NCBI GenBank assembly: GCA_016081115.2
Contig: CM071928.1
Span: 82,656,477-82,720,476 of the forward strand
From: Rehmannia glutinosa
Taxonomy: Eukaryota > Streptophyta > Magnoliopsida > Lamiales > Orobanchaceae
Length of the DNA stretch: 64,000 bases
Direction of reading: 5' to 3'
Under the pieces are notes generated by a model. The model was not told the origin of the DNA and made no database searches. It was given only the letters and a program-made list of their open reading frames with translations. A program made the position numbers and the translations under genes. Positions 33,530-43,887 of this stretch are shown piece by piece (position 1 is the first letter of the stretch; each line of letters starts with the position of its first letter).

Positions 33530-34752
33530 TGTTAGTCCAAGTGGCTACGATAATCTAGAGGGGGGTGAATAGATTATGCCGGTTTTTCAAGTTTTGCCCT
33601 CTTTTCCGAATGATCAAGCGAGGATGAAAGCTATAAGTGCGGAAAATAAACAACACACGTTGATTTAAGGAGCTTCACCCCACCTAGGGACTACGTGCTC
33701 TACCACCCCAGTATATCCGGGATGGGTTTCGAAAAAGAAAAAGAAATTTTATTAATTACCACAGTTAATACACTACCACTTTTGAGGATTACCACAATCC
33801 TCTTACAACACCTTCAAGGAGATTACCACAATCTTCCTTCAACACCTATGAAGAGTACCACACTCTTCAACACCTAAGATCACCCAAGTGTGCTCCTACC
33901 ACAAGAACAACAACAAGGATATCTTGTTTTGGATGAGGACAAAAATCAAGATTACAACTCGATAATGATAATACAAATATTGAGTGCAAGTGTAATCAAG
34001 AATGAAAAGCCTAGACCTCAAGAGTGTGCAAGTGAAAGTACTTAGGCTAATACAACAAGATATGACAATGTGTTTGCTTGTATGCTTTTTGCTTGTATGT
34101 TGTGTTGTATCTTGTTGCTTGAATGGTTCCTATATTTATAGAAGAGGTCTTGGTTTGATTTCCAGACATTGGCTCCTTCTTGGAGAGTGATTTCTGCAAA
34201 AAATAATGTAATTAAACTCAAGAAATAGCTGTTAGAAATCAACCCCTTAAATTGGGAAAAAGCTGTCTGAAAACCCAACGGATAGTTTGCTGTCAAAACC
34301 ATATAGCGACCGGTGCGCAGAGATAAGATTTGAAAGTATTTTTCACAAAAATACACAGGGGGACCGGTCGATGGGGGGGTCCGACCGATCGACCCATGTG
34401 TGGACCGGTTGGACTCGTCTAAAATATAAAACTGAAAGTTCTGAATTCAAAACGCAACTCCCAGGCACCGGTCACCCATACTGGTCGCCCTCTTTGTTTT
34501 CCTTCCGTACCGTTTTTCTATTTCAAAACACAACTCAGAGGTACGGGTTGCCCTATAGGGCGACCAGTCCAACACGAGACAAAAGTGTTGTCCAATTTTT
34601 ATCGAAAATAAACTTCAAGAAATCCTCCAAAAAATTAGTAAAAACATTTTATGTCGATCGGGAGTATTGGGACAATATTTTGAAATATTGTTTTGGTGTA
34701 AAAACTCATTTAAACAAAATCATCAAAATCATGATAAAATATTTATCTAACA
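33530..34752 (-). repeat. 5' LTR of Sirevirus element 2
   Basis: A 1,223-bp LTR with plus-strand ends TGTTAGTCCAAG and TTATCTAACA. The interior shows ACCACAATC-rich short repeats at about 33765-33905. No second copy exists in the window. Confidence 0.85.
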
Positions 34753-36311
34753 AATGTGGCCAAGGACATTCTATACAAGACACTGGACAAAGCCATGTTC
34801 AATAAAGTCAAGTCTTGTAAATCAGCAAAGGAAATCTGGGACAAGCTGGCCTTAATATGTGAAGGATCAGATCAAATAAAAGAGAACAAGTTATCTATTG
34901 GTGTCCAAAAGTTTGAAAATTTTAAAATGGCTTCAGGAGAAAACTTGGATCAGCTGGATGCCAGATTCACTGAAATGACAAATGAGGTTTCAGCTCTTGG
35001 AAAAGAATACACACAAAAGGAGATGTGCATGAAAATGCTAAGAGCACTCCCAACTGAATGGGAAATGAAAGTTATGGCCTTAAGACATTCAATGGATCTC
35101 TCAAAGACATCCAACCATGAATTATTCTCAGACCTCAAAGCTTATGAGTTTGAGTTGAGAAGAAAAGATCAAAAAGAAACAGTTGTACCCAAGATAGATG
35201 CACTACTGGTCAAAGATGGAAAAAGAGCTGAACAAAAGGAAACCTTTGATCAGGAAGAGATATCTCTGTTGGTAAAAAGATTCAACAAGTTCTTTAACAA
35301 GAACTGTAAAAGAAACAAGGGTGAAAACTCAAGAAGACATTCAACATCCTCCAAAACAAGGGAGGAAAGGTCATCCAGGAGAGCAGAGAATCAAAGAAAT
35401 GACTACCAGAAAGCTGATAGTCAAAGGGATGACAAAGCTGATCAAAGAGCTGAATTCCTCTGTTGGAATTGCAGACAACCAGGTCACTTTGCCATCGATT
35501 GCAAATACGCACCTGTCAGCAAATACAGAGATGAGGAAGAAAGGAAAGTCTTCAAAGAAAGTAGACAAGAAAAGAAGAAAGCAATGTTGGCTGCAGAGAC
35601 AGCTGAGCCAGCCAAATGCAAAGAACCAATTGACTCAGACAGTAGTGAGGCTGACTACTCAAGTGATTTAGAAGAAAATGCTCTCATCTGCCTTATGGAA
35701 AATGAACAACAAGATGACGTACAATCCAACTCTGCATACTTAGACACTAGTGATCGTGACTGTGACACAAACACCTCTTCACCCACAAGTCTTTATGATT
35801 CATTAGGCAAAATGATGAAAGAATTTGAGCACATCAAAGCCTCTCACCAAACTTAAGTTTGAAACCTTGCGGAAGTGAGCTCTTTACAAGGCATTCTCGT
35901 TCTAAAATCATGTTGTTAATTGTTAAAACGCCTATCATTCTCTCAGATATGTGATTGAAGAATTGTGAGTAGCGAGACAAAAGCGATTTTTCATACACAT
36001 ACCCTTCCCTTAACTACTGAGCTGGGGTGCTAACGATTGCAGCTAAGGATTGTGTGGGACGAGAAGGCATGGGTAAACTTAGAAAAGAGAGGACGAGTCA
36101 CTCTTAAATAAGGAAAATAGCCAGCTCAAAAGCCAAAACTCACAGCTGACTAAGGAGCTGAGTACCCTTAATCACATAGCTGATGAGAATGTCAAGCTAA
36201 AGGCTGAAAATACAAGGATAATAGTAGAATTAGCTGCTACAGAAAAGAGAGAAAATGATCTCAAAAATGTTATTGCCTCATTTACAATAGCATCCAAATC
36301 CTATCAGCCAG
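34753..36311 (+). pseudogene. Sirevirus gag (TGTAGG family) on the plus strand, 5' truncated, mostly open
   Basis: An uninterrupted 366-codon frame (34756-35856) starts NVAKDILYKTLDKAMF-like and contains KFENFKMASGENLDQLD and an intact CCHC knuckle CWNCRQPGHFAIDC (35461-35502), then an acidic tail ending EFEHIKASHQT. The first 100 or so residues are missing because Sirevirus element 2 inserted here. A 230-bp insert (about 35853-36084) interrupts it, after which the coiled-coil continues (36085-36311: KENSQLKSQNSQLTKEL). The sequence then jumps into a Tat-type integrase. The homologue in the complete element (59160-60733) is badly fragmented, so this is the best preserved gag of the family here. 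Confidence 0.85.
35853..36084. mobile_element. about 230-bp insertion of unknown type in the gag
   Basis: AAACTTA occurs at both edges (about 35850 and 36075), possibly a 7-bp target duplication. The interior has no ORF and no obvious inverted termini. Recognised only by comparison with the uninterrupted gag at about 59350. Confidence 0.4.
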
Positions 36312-37191
36312 TAGTACCCCTAGAAACAATTCCTATTGCATGCCCGTTCGACCAATGGGAGATTGATATTTTGGGTCATTTTCCCATGGCAAAGGCACAA
36401 AAGAAATTCGTGATAGTAGCAGTTGAATATTTCATGAAGTGGGTCAGGCAGAAGCAGTAGCCAGAATAGGTGAGCAGGAAGTCATGGACTTTGTCTAGAA
36501 AAATATTTGTAGTAGATTTGGATTTCCAAGGACATTAATTTCAGATAACGGAACACAGTTATAGGGAAGTAAAATACGAGCATGGTGCAAGGAAGTGAAA
36601 ATCCAACAAAATTTCATGGCAGTCAGAAACCCGCAAGCTAATGGGCAAACCGAGGTGGCTAATAGGATAATCCTGCAGCACTTATAAGCGAGGCTAGGTG
36701 CAGTGAAAACGTATTTGGTGGAGGAACTCCCAGGGGTCCTTTGGGCTTATAGAACTACCCCAAGAACTTTCACGGGGGAGACTCCATTCGGTTTAATGTA
36801 CGGATCAGAGGCAGTAATCCCGGTAGAAATTAGGGAGGCATCTCATAGGGTAGCTCACTACGATCCTGCACAGAACAAAGAGGCTCGAAAGTTAGATTTA
36901 GAAATGATCGAGGAAAAGATGGATAGGGCCTTGGTTCAAATTCAGGCTGCTAAGGGAAGGATGCGAGCAACATATGACAAAAAGGTGAATGAAAGAAATT
37001 TCCAAGTAGGAGACCTAGTGCTGAAAAAAGTTGAAGTATCTAAGCATGTGGGAAAGCTGGAGGCGAACTGGGAGGGTCCTTTCAAGGTAATTAAGATCCT
37101 AAAAAGGGGAACATATCATTTGGAAAGCATGGATGGAAAAGAGCTTCCTAGGCCGTGGAATATCCACAATTTACGCAAGTTTTATACTTAG
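36312..37191 (+). pseudogene. Tat-type gypsy integrase, C-terminal two thirds
   Basis: It reads CPFDQWEIDILGHFPMAKAQ (first catalytic Asp), FGFPRTLISDNGTQ (second Asp), NPQANGQTEVANR (Glu), then the open frame 36703-37191 with PGVLWAYRTTPRTFTGETPF, YDKKVNERNFQVGDLVL and a GPF-type C-terminus WEGPFKVIKILKRGTYHL. It ends LRRKFYT-like at 37188. No chromodomain is present. Stops or shifts occur at about 36455, 36497 and 36687. The HHCC module is absent because of the 5' truncation. Confidence 0.88.
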
Positions 37192-37300
37192 GTGAATTAC
37201 TTGTAATCAATGGCTTATTTTGATTGAATACGTGAAATTATTGGGAGGGGAAATACCCCCCCTTGTTTTTTGAGAAATTATTATTAGGTTGTGAAAAAAG

Positions 37301-38095
37301 AAGCGAACTCACTAGGTTAGCTCCAATTAAAAGCCAAAGCGACCTAAGAAAGATTGCGGCAAGAAAGAAACGACCTCACGAGGACTGCTCCAATTAAAAG
37401 CCAATAGCGATCTGAGAAAGATCGCGGAAAGAAAGAAGCGACCTCACGAGGTCAGCTCCAACTAAATCTAATAACGATCTGAGAAAAATCGTAGAAAGAA
37501 ATAAGTGACCTCATGAGGTCAGCTCCAACTAAAAGCCAATAGCGACCTGAGAAAGATCGCGACAAGAAAGAAGCGACCTCACGAGGTCAGCTCCAATTAA
37601 AAGCTAATAGTGACCTGGGAAAGATCACGACAAGAAAGAAGCAACCTCACGAGGTCTGCTCCAATTAAAACCCAATAGTGATCTGGGAAATATCGTGGCA
37701 AGAAAGAAGCGACCTCACGAGGTCAGCTCCAACTAAAATCCAATAGCGATCTGAGACAGATCGCGGCAAGATAGAAGCGACCTCACAAGGTCAGCTCCAA
37801 CTAAAAGCCAATAGTGACCTGAGAAAGATCACGACAAGAAAGAATCGACCTCATGAGGTCAGCTCTAATTTAAAGGCCAAAAGCAATCTGAGAAAGATCG
37901 CAGCAAGAAAGAAGTGACCTCACGAGGTCAGCTCCAACTAAAAGCTAATAGCGATCTGAGAAAGATCGCGGTAAGAAAAAAGCGACCTCATGAGGTCAGC
38001 TCTAATTTAAAAGCCAAAAAGTGATCTAAGAAAGATCGCATCAAGAAAATAGCAACCTCACGAGGGCAGCTTAAATTAAAGTTAAAAATGTGAAG
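37301..38095 (+). repeat. tandem array, about 12 units of 67-68 bp
   Basis: Units start AAGCGACCTCACGAGGTCAG near 37301, 37368, 37436, 37503, 37571, 37639, 37706, 37775, 37843, 37912, 37980 and 38048. Each has two self-complementary segments: GACCTC-AC-GAGGTC, and GCGATCT-gaga-AGATCGC. The array follows the gypsy pol stop by about 110 bases. No coding role is seen. Confidence 0.95.
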
Positions 38096-38281
38096 TATAT
38101 CGTAAAGAGGTAAAGTAGATACATGGCGAGGTCAGGGACTTGGAAAATATTTAACTTAAAACAGAATGACTTCCAAAAAGATTATTTGTAAACAAAAGTT
38201 CTACAAAACGAAGTGTTGTTCTTTACATGGAGCATGAAGCTCGGTTACAAAAAAGGAAATAAAAACTAAGATTATTCATCC

Positions 38282-40364
38282 TCATTTTCCATCATCAGCC
38301 TCAGTAGCAGCAGGTGGTGGAGGTTGTTTAGTGGAGGCAAGGTGTGAACGCATTAGATTGGTACACTCATATGTTTCGTCCACCTCTTCCAAATCGTCTG
38401 TATGGAAGCAATCAAGTTTGCTTTGATCAAAGTCCTTCTTGAAAGCATCCTCCGGTAGGGCTTGGTCTCGACATCGCTCCAACCCCTCAAACAGGTAGAC
38501 AGCGGCACGATGGGCTACCAGGGTCTCATAGGAGTGGGAAGTCAGGAAAGATTTCACACATTCTTCATGAGTCGTCTAGAGTGCATAGGTGTACTCCACC
38601 GTGGTCGTGTGCCCAACTGAAAAGTTCCAAAGGCAATTCAGACATTTCACTCTGGTGCCAAAAATTGAAAGCCACACCTCTCAATTCAAAGCATTTGGAT
38701 ACAACATTGACATTAAAATCCAAAGAGTATATAAATTTAACTACATATAAGTGTCAATACTCTAGCTAAAACAACTCATTTTTATGCTAGCCCTTCAATT
38801 TGGAGTATTGCTCCTGACTTAGTCTTGATAACCCTCATTGTGGCCCGTATCGTATGTTTCTTTTAGCTCGGCTTCATGATTTTCTTTCTGCTCATTCAGT
38901 TCATTGCGAGTCGCGATAACCTCTTGTTCCAATCCTTGAACTCGGTTCACGAGTGAAGTGCTATCTTGAAAAACCTTCTCTTTGACAGCTTCGGCCTCAC
39001 GAAGAGCTTTGGAAAGCCTATCCACTTCGCCTTGTTGCGCGTCGAAGGTTTGTTTTCAATTAGAAATATGGAGGGAGATGTGGTGCAAAAGAGCATTATT
39101 CTGAAAATAAATAAAAGGCGAAGTTAGAAAGATAGAATTACAAAAGATGACTATTAGCGAGATGATGGACTTACAAAAAAATATTGTGGGCTATCAATTC
39201 CTCCAAGCAAGTGAACTCGAAGGGGATTAAAGCGAATTGGTCAGGGCTGAGGAGAGTGTGTTTGTAGAGCTCGAAAAAATCCTCCCCAGCATGTGTGTCG
39301 AAGACAGAGCTCCGTCCGTTAATCAACCAGTTCGGGACGGTGCGAGGCAGCGAGACATTAAAGGTGGAAGATATTTGTGGAGGAGTCCTCTGCCTCTCTA
39401 TTTCCCACATCTCAGAAAGCTGCCTTTCGCACATTTTGAGCCATTTTACTTGCGCCTCCATTTCAGGATTGCTACAAGTCTCATCATTAGCTTCGGCTGA
39501 GCCAAACTTAAGGAAGCTGGCTTCGGGGCGGGGCTAAGGTCCGCGAGGGAGAGAACCTCTTCGATCAAAAGCTTTTCCAACAAAAACCAACTCGTGCATA
39601 GCACATCGTGTACGAAGTTATCCTCCTAAGTGACCAAAGCGAGGTCACGAGGGTGAGGACAAGTAACCTTCCACTCAAAAGGCACCTCCCAAGGGGTCTC
39701 TATGGGGGCTCGGATATAAAGAAATGTTTCCTTCCAAGGCCATACGGAAGAGGAAAGGTTATGGAGAAGCTTATGATTAGGTCTAGGGGAGAGAGAGAAA
39801 AAACCATTGTCATTGGTAGTCGAGGAGGAATGAATGGAATAAAGGGCCCAAATTGTGGAAATGAGGCCGACACCTCGAAATACTTCATAAGGATCACGAA
39901 ACCTAGGATATGGCGATAAGCGTTCGGAACGAGCTGGGGGGGCACACTCCTAAACCCTTTAGAATATTTACAACAGGACGGGCTAGAAGAAAACGTAAGC
40001 CCGCCTCGAGGCTAGACAGGTGAAATGACATACAGTGGGGAGGAGGTTTATCTATACGGTCGTTTCTCCCTGGAATGATTATTTGAAAATTACTGTGAAT
40101 AAAAAATCGCTCTCTAATTTCAGCTACCTGGTTCCTATTAAAGATAGAATGAAGTAAAGCCCAAGAGGCTATGATTACTAAGTCGGGGTCTACGGGCGCA
40201 TCCTCTTCAAATTCATCGCTAGGGTCTAAATCAAGAGTAGGGTTCCCTAAAGGAAGTATGGCCCTAATTGGAATAACATGCAAAATGCGAGCTTCGGAGA
40301 GAGAGAGGGTGGGGTCAGAGCTAGATTTTGAGCTGGAACCTGAGCCCAAACTCAAACCGCTCAA
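38282..40364 (-). pseudogene. antisense gag-like / putative gypsy-type transposon ORF of the Tat element
   Basis: Minus-strand frames 39903-40364, 39700-39945, 39171-39461, 38819-39025 and 38282-38557 run in series, opposite to pol. The first has an acidic Ser-rich N-terminus, then CMSFHLSSLEAGLRFLLARP, which resembles the Pfam family called putative gypsy-type transposon. The frame shifts at a seven-G run (39935-39941) into VPNAYRHILGFVILMKYFE. A coiled-coil segment (RLSKALREAEAVKEKVFQD) follows and an acidic tail ends the series. Function unknown in the family. Stops and shifts make this copy non-functional. Domain assignment is by recognition, not by search. Confidence 0.6.
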
Positions 40365-40584
40365 GCTCGAATCATTAGATCCTAGGGTATGGTCAGAGGG
40401 AATCGCGAGAAGGAGAAAGAAAAATAAATAAAATAAAAAATGTACGCAAAGTGAAGCTAAGGACTACTTCGAGATGAAATCTGACTATGCGAAGAATCTT
40501 CAAGCGAAGGCTTTGAGCTTGCTATGAACCGAAAAGAATTCTCACCGCACTTTATGAAGAGTAAAAATTGACAACTCAAAAGCT

Positions 40585-40609
40585 TGCATATATATATATA
40601 TATATATAT

Positions 40610-40641
<32 letters not shown>
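40585..40641. repeat. (TA)n followed by (GA)n microsatellite
   Basis: TATATATA (40591-40610) then GAGAGAGA (40614-40641), in the untranslated region between the antisense ORF and the LTR. Confidence 0.9.
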
Positions 40642-40644
<3 letters not shown>

Positions 40645-40958
40645 GGAAGACAAGCGGCCGAGATTAAAGAGGCTTTTCAAATTCTACAGTCCAGATTCAA
40701 AGTTACCTTAGTAATTAATTACTAAAGTAACTAGGGGAGTAATGATATGCACATATCTAAAATTACTTATTTGCCCTCGCATACTAGAAGAAATGGCCTG
40801 AGAAATCCAAGATCCACGGATCATTGAAGTTTGGTTTGCGACCAAAACTGAGGTGACGGTTCGGGTCGCCTATGATGGTTCGGATCGCCTACTTGACCCA
40901 ACCCAGAAGGAGAAGACGGATTTGGACATGTGACCAATACGAGACTACCATGTGGAGC

Positions 40959-40984
40959 GAGGTCGTACGGCTCCGTACGACCTC
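40959..40984. promoter_or_regulatory. 26-bp palindrome in the Tat-type LTR promoter (copy 2)
   Basis: Identical arms GAGGTCGTACGG and CCGTACGACCTC, about 22 bases upstream of TATAAATA. Confidence 0.6.
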
Positions 40985-41026
40985 GTACGATCAGGGACTT
41001 GGTACCTATAAATACACCAATGTTCC

Positions 41027-41142
41027 ATTGCTACAGGCATCACATTTATTGCTATTCACCTCGCTCTATATTATTAGCGACCTCATTGCTACAGGCATCA
41101 CATTTATTGCTATTCACCTCGCTCTATATTATTAGCGACCTT
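41027..41142 (+). repeat. 58-bp direct duplication inside the Tat-type LTR
   Basis: ATTGCTACAGGCATCACATT begins two adjacent, nearly identical 58-bp units (41027-41084, 41085-41142), just downstream of the TATA box. Copy 1 at 27630 has one unit. Confidence 0.9.
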
Positions 41143-41220
41143 ACACCTGTAACTGACTTAAGCATCAGAGGGTCTTAGCTGGGAACCCTCCCAGCTAGCC
41201 TAACGTTTATCTCTCTTACA

Positions 41221-41537
41221 GGACCCGAACCGAAGAACTTAGGCTCGAGATGAACCAACCTGACCCAAACATCTTATTTGTTCACACCCAATTCACAAAC
41301 CCATCCAACAACCACACCCATCGGCTGCCAAATGTTGATGAAAATGGAGGAAGAAGACAAAATTGCGAGCAAGAGAAAGTGAAAATCATATTTTGAATTG
41401 CGATTGACAGTGTGCGATTATGCACAGGGAATGAGGGTTTTTACAAATGGCTGTGTGTGGGGAAATGTATGTAATAAACCTCCAATGATTGTATATGAAT
41501 TTATTGCAAAATGTAAACAATTTAAACCAGATGTTTC
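41221..41537 (+). other. segment of unknown origin with a coding-like frame (copy 2)
   Basis: The frame starting at 41398 reads MRVFTNGCVWGNVCNKPPMI and then YEFIAKCKQFKPDVS before the copia LTR begins at 41538. If the copia is removed, the frame continues after 44186 as NWFICSQSLFEL. I do not recognise it. It may be a captured host fragment or the leader of another element. Confidence 0.3.
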
Positions 41538-42650
41538 TGTTGGAATTTTTGTTTTGGTAAAATGGGTGTTGACCCAATTTTGACCAAATAATTAAGTGGT
41601 TTTTATTAGTGAAAAATTGAGTTAAATTATTTGTAAAAATTCTACTAAGAGAGTATATGAGAATAGCATTTGGAATTTCTCAAAACTAATCCTGGGTGAA
41701 TGAGAAATTAATGCTAGAAGTTGGCCACTTAATACAAGAAAATGGTATGGAAAATGAGAAATATGGGGAAGGATAAATGTTCCATCTCACATAGGAAAAG
41801 GAGGCAAGTTTGCTCACTTGATATATCCCAAGTTGGACTTATGAGTTTGGGCCCTTGGGGGCACTCAAGTTTTTAAAGGGGTGATGACCTACATGCTTGT
41901 GGGTTTAGTTCAAAGCACATGCGTGCGCGCCATCGTCGCCCGCCTGTCGGCTCAGCACGGCCTGGTCCAGGTCCGGGTTGTGGGTCGCGGTCCTGGGTTT
42001 GGGATTGGGCTTCAAGGCCCTTATTCTTTTTGAACCAAAAACCTTTAAAATTAATAATTAATTAATTTTTTTATTAATTAATTAATAGATTCCAACTGGG
42101 AAGTGTTCGCAACCGCACACGGGCAGACGCACGACCCGTGCATTGGGTCGTGCATTAAGTCAAAACTTTATCAATCTGTTCACATCCGAGCACGGGCACA
42201 CGCATGGGCTGTGCGCCTGGTCGTGCATTGATGCGAAAAGCTAAACAGATGTGCATATTCGGTGCAAATATGTCTTTTCAAGACAAAAGACATGATTTTC
42301 CATACGGGCACCGGTTGCCTATATAATAGAAGCACCTGCATATGATTTACAACACAAAAACATAAGATTAAAACCGATCATTTGCATTCAAGCTTATTGT
42401 TATCCCTTTGTTCAAAAGATTGAAAAGTCAGAAACACTTTGAGTTTGCTGTAGTTCTGGTTTTTGCAAGTGCTGCTAAACCGGAATAGAAATAGTTGTTG
42501 TATCTTAGGGACGTACACCGGAACTGTTAGCACTTGTATACAAGGCATTTTCATCTTGTGGAGACTGGATTCAATTTAGGCATCGACTAGCCATATCAAT
42601 CCAAACACGCAGCCATTTCCGAAATAGAAATCTTATAAATTTACCCAATA
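41538..42650 (+). repeat. 5' LTR of the gag-only copia derivative
   Basis: It starts TGTTGGAATTTTTG and ends TTTACCCAATA. TATATAAT at 42320. The internal site ATTTTCATCTTGTGG at about 42546-42560 corresponds to the self-complementary site of the complete element, with two substitutions. Confidence 0.85.
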
Positions 42651-42652
42651 AT

Positions 42653-42666
42653 CGCAAGACGAAAAC
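42653..42666 (+). other. post-LTR sequence at the primer-binding position, derivative copy
   Basis: CGCAAGACGAAAAC, two bases after the LTR end. It is the same sequence and spacing as in the complete element, and again no tRNA-iMet complement is present. Confidence 0.75.
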
Positions 42667-42668
42667 AT

Positions 42669-43283
42669 ATGTTTCTGTTCAAGAAGATGGCCCAAGTTCT
42701 CCGGCGTCGACTTCAAACACTGGCAACAGAAGATGTTGTTTTACCTTACCACCTTGGGGTTGTCTCATTTTCTGAAGGAGGACCCCCTACCGTTGGCGAT
42801 GAAGAAATCGACAACAACCAGAGAATCGCTATGGATGTTTGGCATAACAACAAATTTCTGTATCGAAACTATGTTTTGAATGGGCTAGACGACACCCTCC
42901 ATAACGTCTATAGCACGTTCAAAATGTCCAAAGAGTTGTGGGACTCTTTGGAGAAAAAATATATAACAGAAGATGTCGGCACAAAATAATTTGGTATCGG
43001 TAAATTTCTAGATTATAAGATGATTGACACCAAGACGGTGATTAGCCAAGTGCAAGAAGAAATTCAGAGCATACTTCACGACTTAGCGTCTGATGGGATG
43101 ATTCTGAGTGAGTCGTTACAAGTGGCTGCGATTATCGAAAAATTACCGCCATCGTGGAAAGATTTTAAGAACTACCTCAAGCACAAGCGGAAGGAAATGG
43201 GGCTTGAAGATTTGATAATTCGACTTCAATTTGAGGAAGACAACCGGGATTCCAAATGGAAATCAGCAAATGTGGGGGTGTGA
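42669..43283 (+). pseudogene. copia gag, derivative copy 2
   Basis: Collinear with 29209-29834: LNGLDDTLHNVYSTF, ELWDSLEKKYITEDVG, then a stop near 42988 and resumption at 43020 (MIDTKTVISQVQEEIQS) to KRKEMGLEDLIIRL. A frame change near 42690-42740 affects the N-terminus. No zinc knuckle follows. The 320-base tail after the stop has repeated GTGTTG/AACAC words and is shared with copy 1. Confidence 0.8.
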
Positions 43284-43887
43284 CCACACTTTATGGAGCA
43301 CCAGTGGAGTTTTTATTGCATTTTTTAATGTGACAGAGGGTGTTGCCAAAAGTGTTGTGGGACCAAAACCACAATTGCATGAAGTGTTGCCCAAAGTATT
43401 ATAACACTAGAGGTAGACATAGTAACAAGTTAAATCCAATGTGTTGTTAAAGATGTGATAACACCGAAGGTTACACACGTGTTAGGACTAAGGTCTGAAA
43501 TATGTTAAAACGAGATTCTAACTGGATTGTTGGGACAATGTTCTAACGAAATAAAAGAAAAGTGGCCGATAGCCATAAATGTTCTAGAAAATCTTGTGTT
43601 AAACAAAAATACCAGAAGTTGGAAGGGGAAGTTTTACTTTAGCAAACCACATAAAAGAGAATGCCTTGAAGTGTGGGGGTGCTTTGGCTAAAGTAGAAGT
43701 ACCCAAGGAAATAAATTCAGCATTTGTGATGTAAATGATGGTACGATCTGTAAATCACGAAATGTTGTATTTATAAAAGGTGTCTTTTCTTGCAAAGGAA
43801 AGAGGTAAGTCTAGACAATTGATTTCGAATGGGGTTATTCAGTTGACTACGTGAAGTCAAAGGAAAACCTTGTGGATTCGCTTACGA

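Larger units (their letters stand above)
30153..34752 (-). mobile_element. Sirevirus-type copia element 2, 3' truncated
   Basis: Minus strand. 5' LTR 33530-34752, tRNA-iMet primer site, gag with two zinc knuckles, integrase and the start of reverse transcriptase, broken at about 30153 where the duplicated block begins. It is a different family from the TGTAGG-type Sirevirus (LTR ends TGTTAG...CTAACA). It inserted into a plus-strand Sirevirus gag at codon AAT-GTG (34753), where AATGT is the expected duplication. The 3' LTR is absent. Confidence 0.85.
36312..41220 (+). mobile_element. Ty3/gypsy element, Tat-lineage-like, 5' truncated
   Basis: Plus strand: integrase end, 67-bp tandem array, antisense ORF region, purine-rich tract and 3' LTR. 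Tandem repeats in the 3' untranslated region and an antisense ORF between pol and 3' LTR are known features of Tat-lineage elements such as Grande. Gag, protease, RT and RNase H are missing; the left end is fused to Sirevirus gag coding sequence at about 36311. Confidence 0.7.
40746..41220 (+). repeat. probable 3' LTR of the Tat-like element
   Basis: A purine tract ACTAGGGGAGTAA precedes TGATATGCAC at 40746; the far end CTCTCTTACA is at 41220. TATAAATA is at 41007. The right 270 bp also occur at 27555-27769. Left boundary is inferred from the purine tract and is uncertain. Confidence 0.5.
40947..43601 (+). repeat. 2.6-kb duplicated block, copy 2
   Basis: Collinear with 27555-30152. In this copy the copia derivative continues past the block edge to a 3' LTR end at 44180, so the block boundary falls inside the element. 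Confidence 0.85.

Noticed and set aside
37301..38095. CRISPR-like array
   Set aside because: Units are directly contiguous 67-bp repeats without unique spacers, in a plant retrotransposon 3' region.
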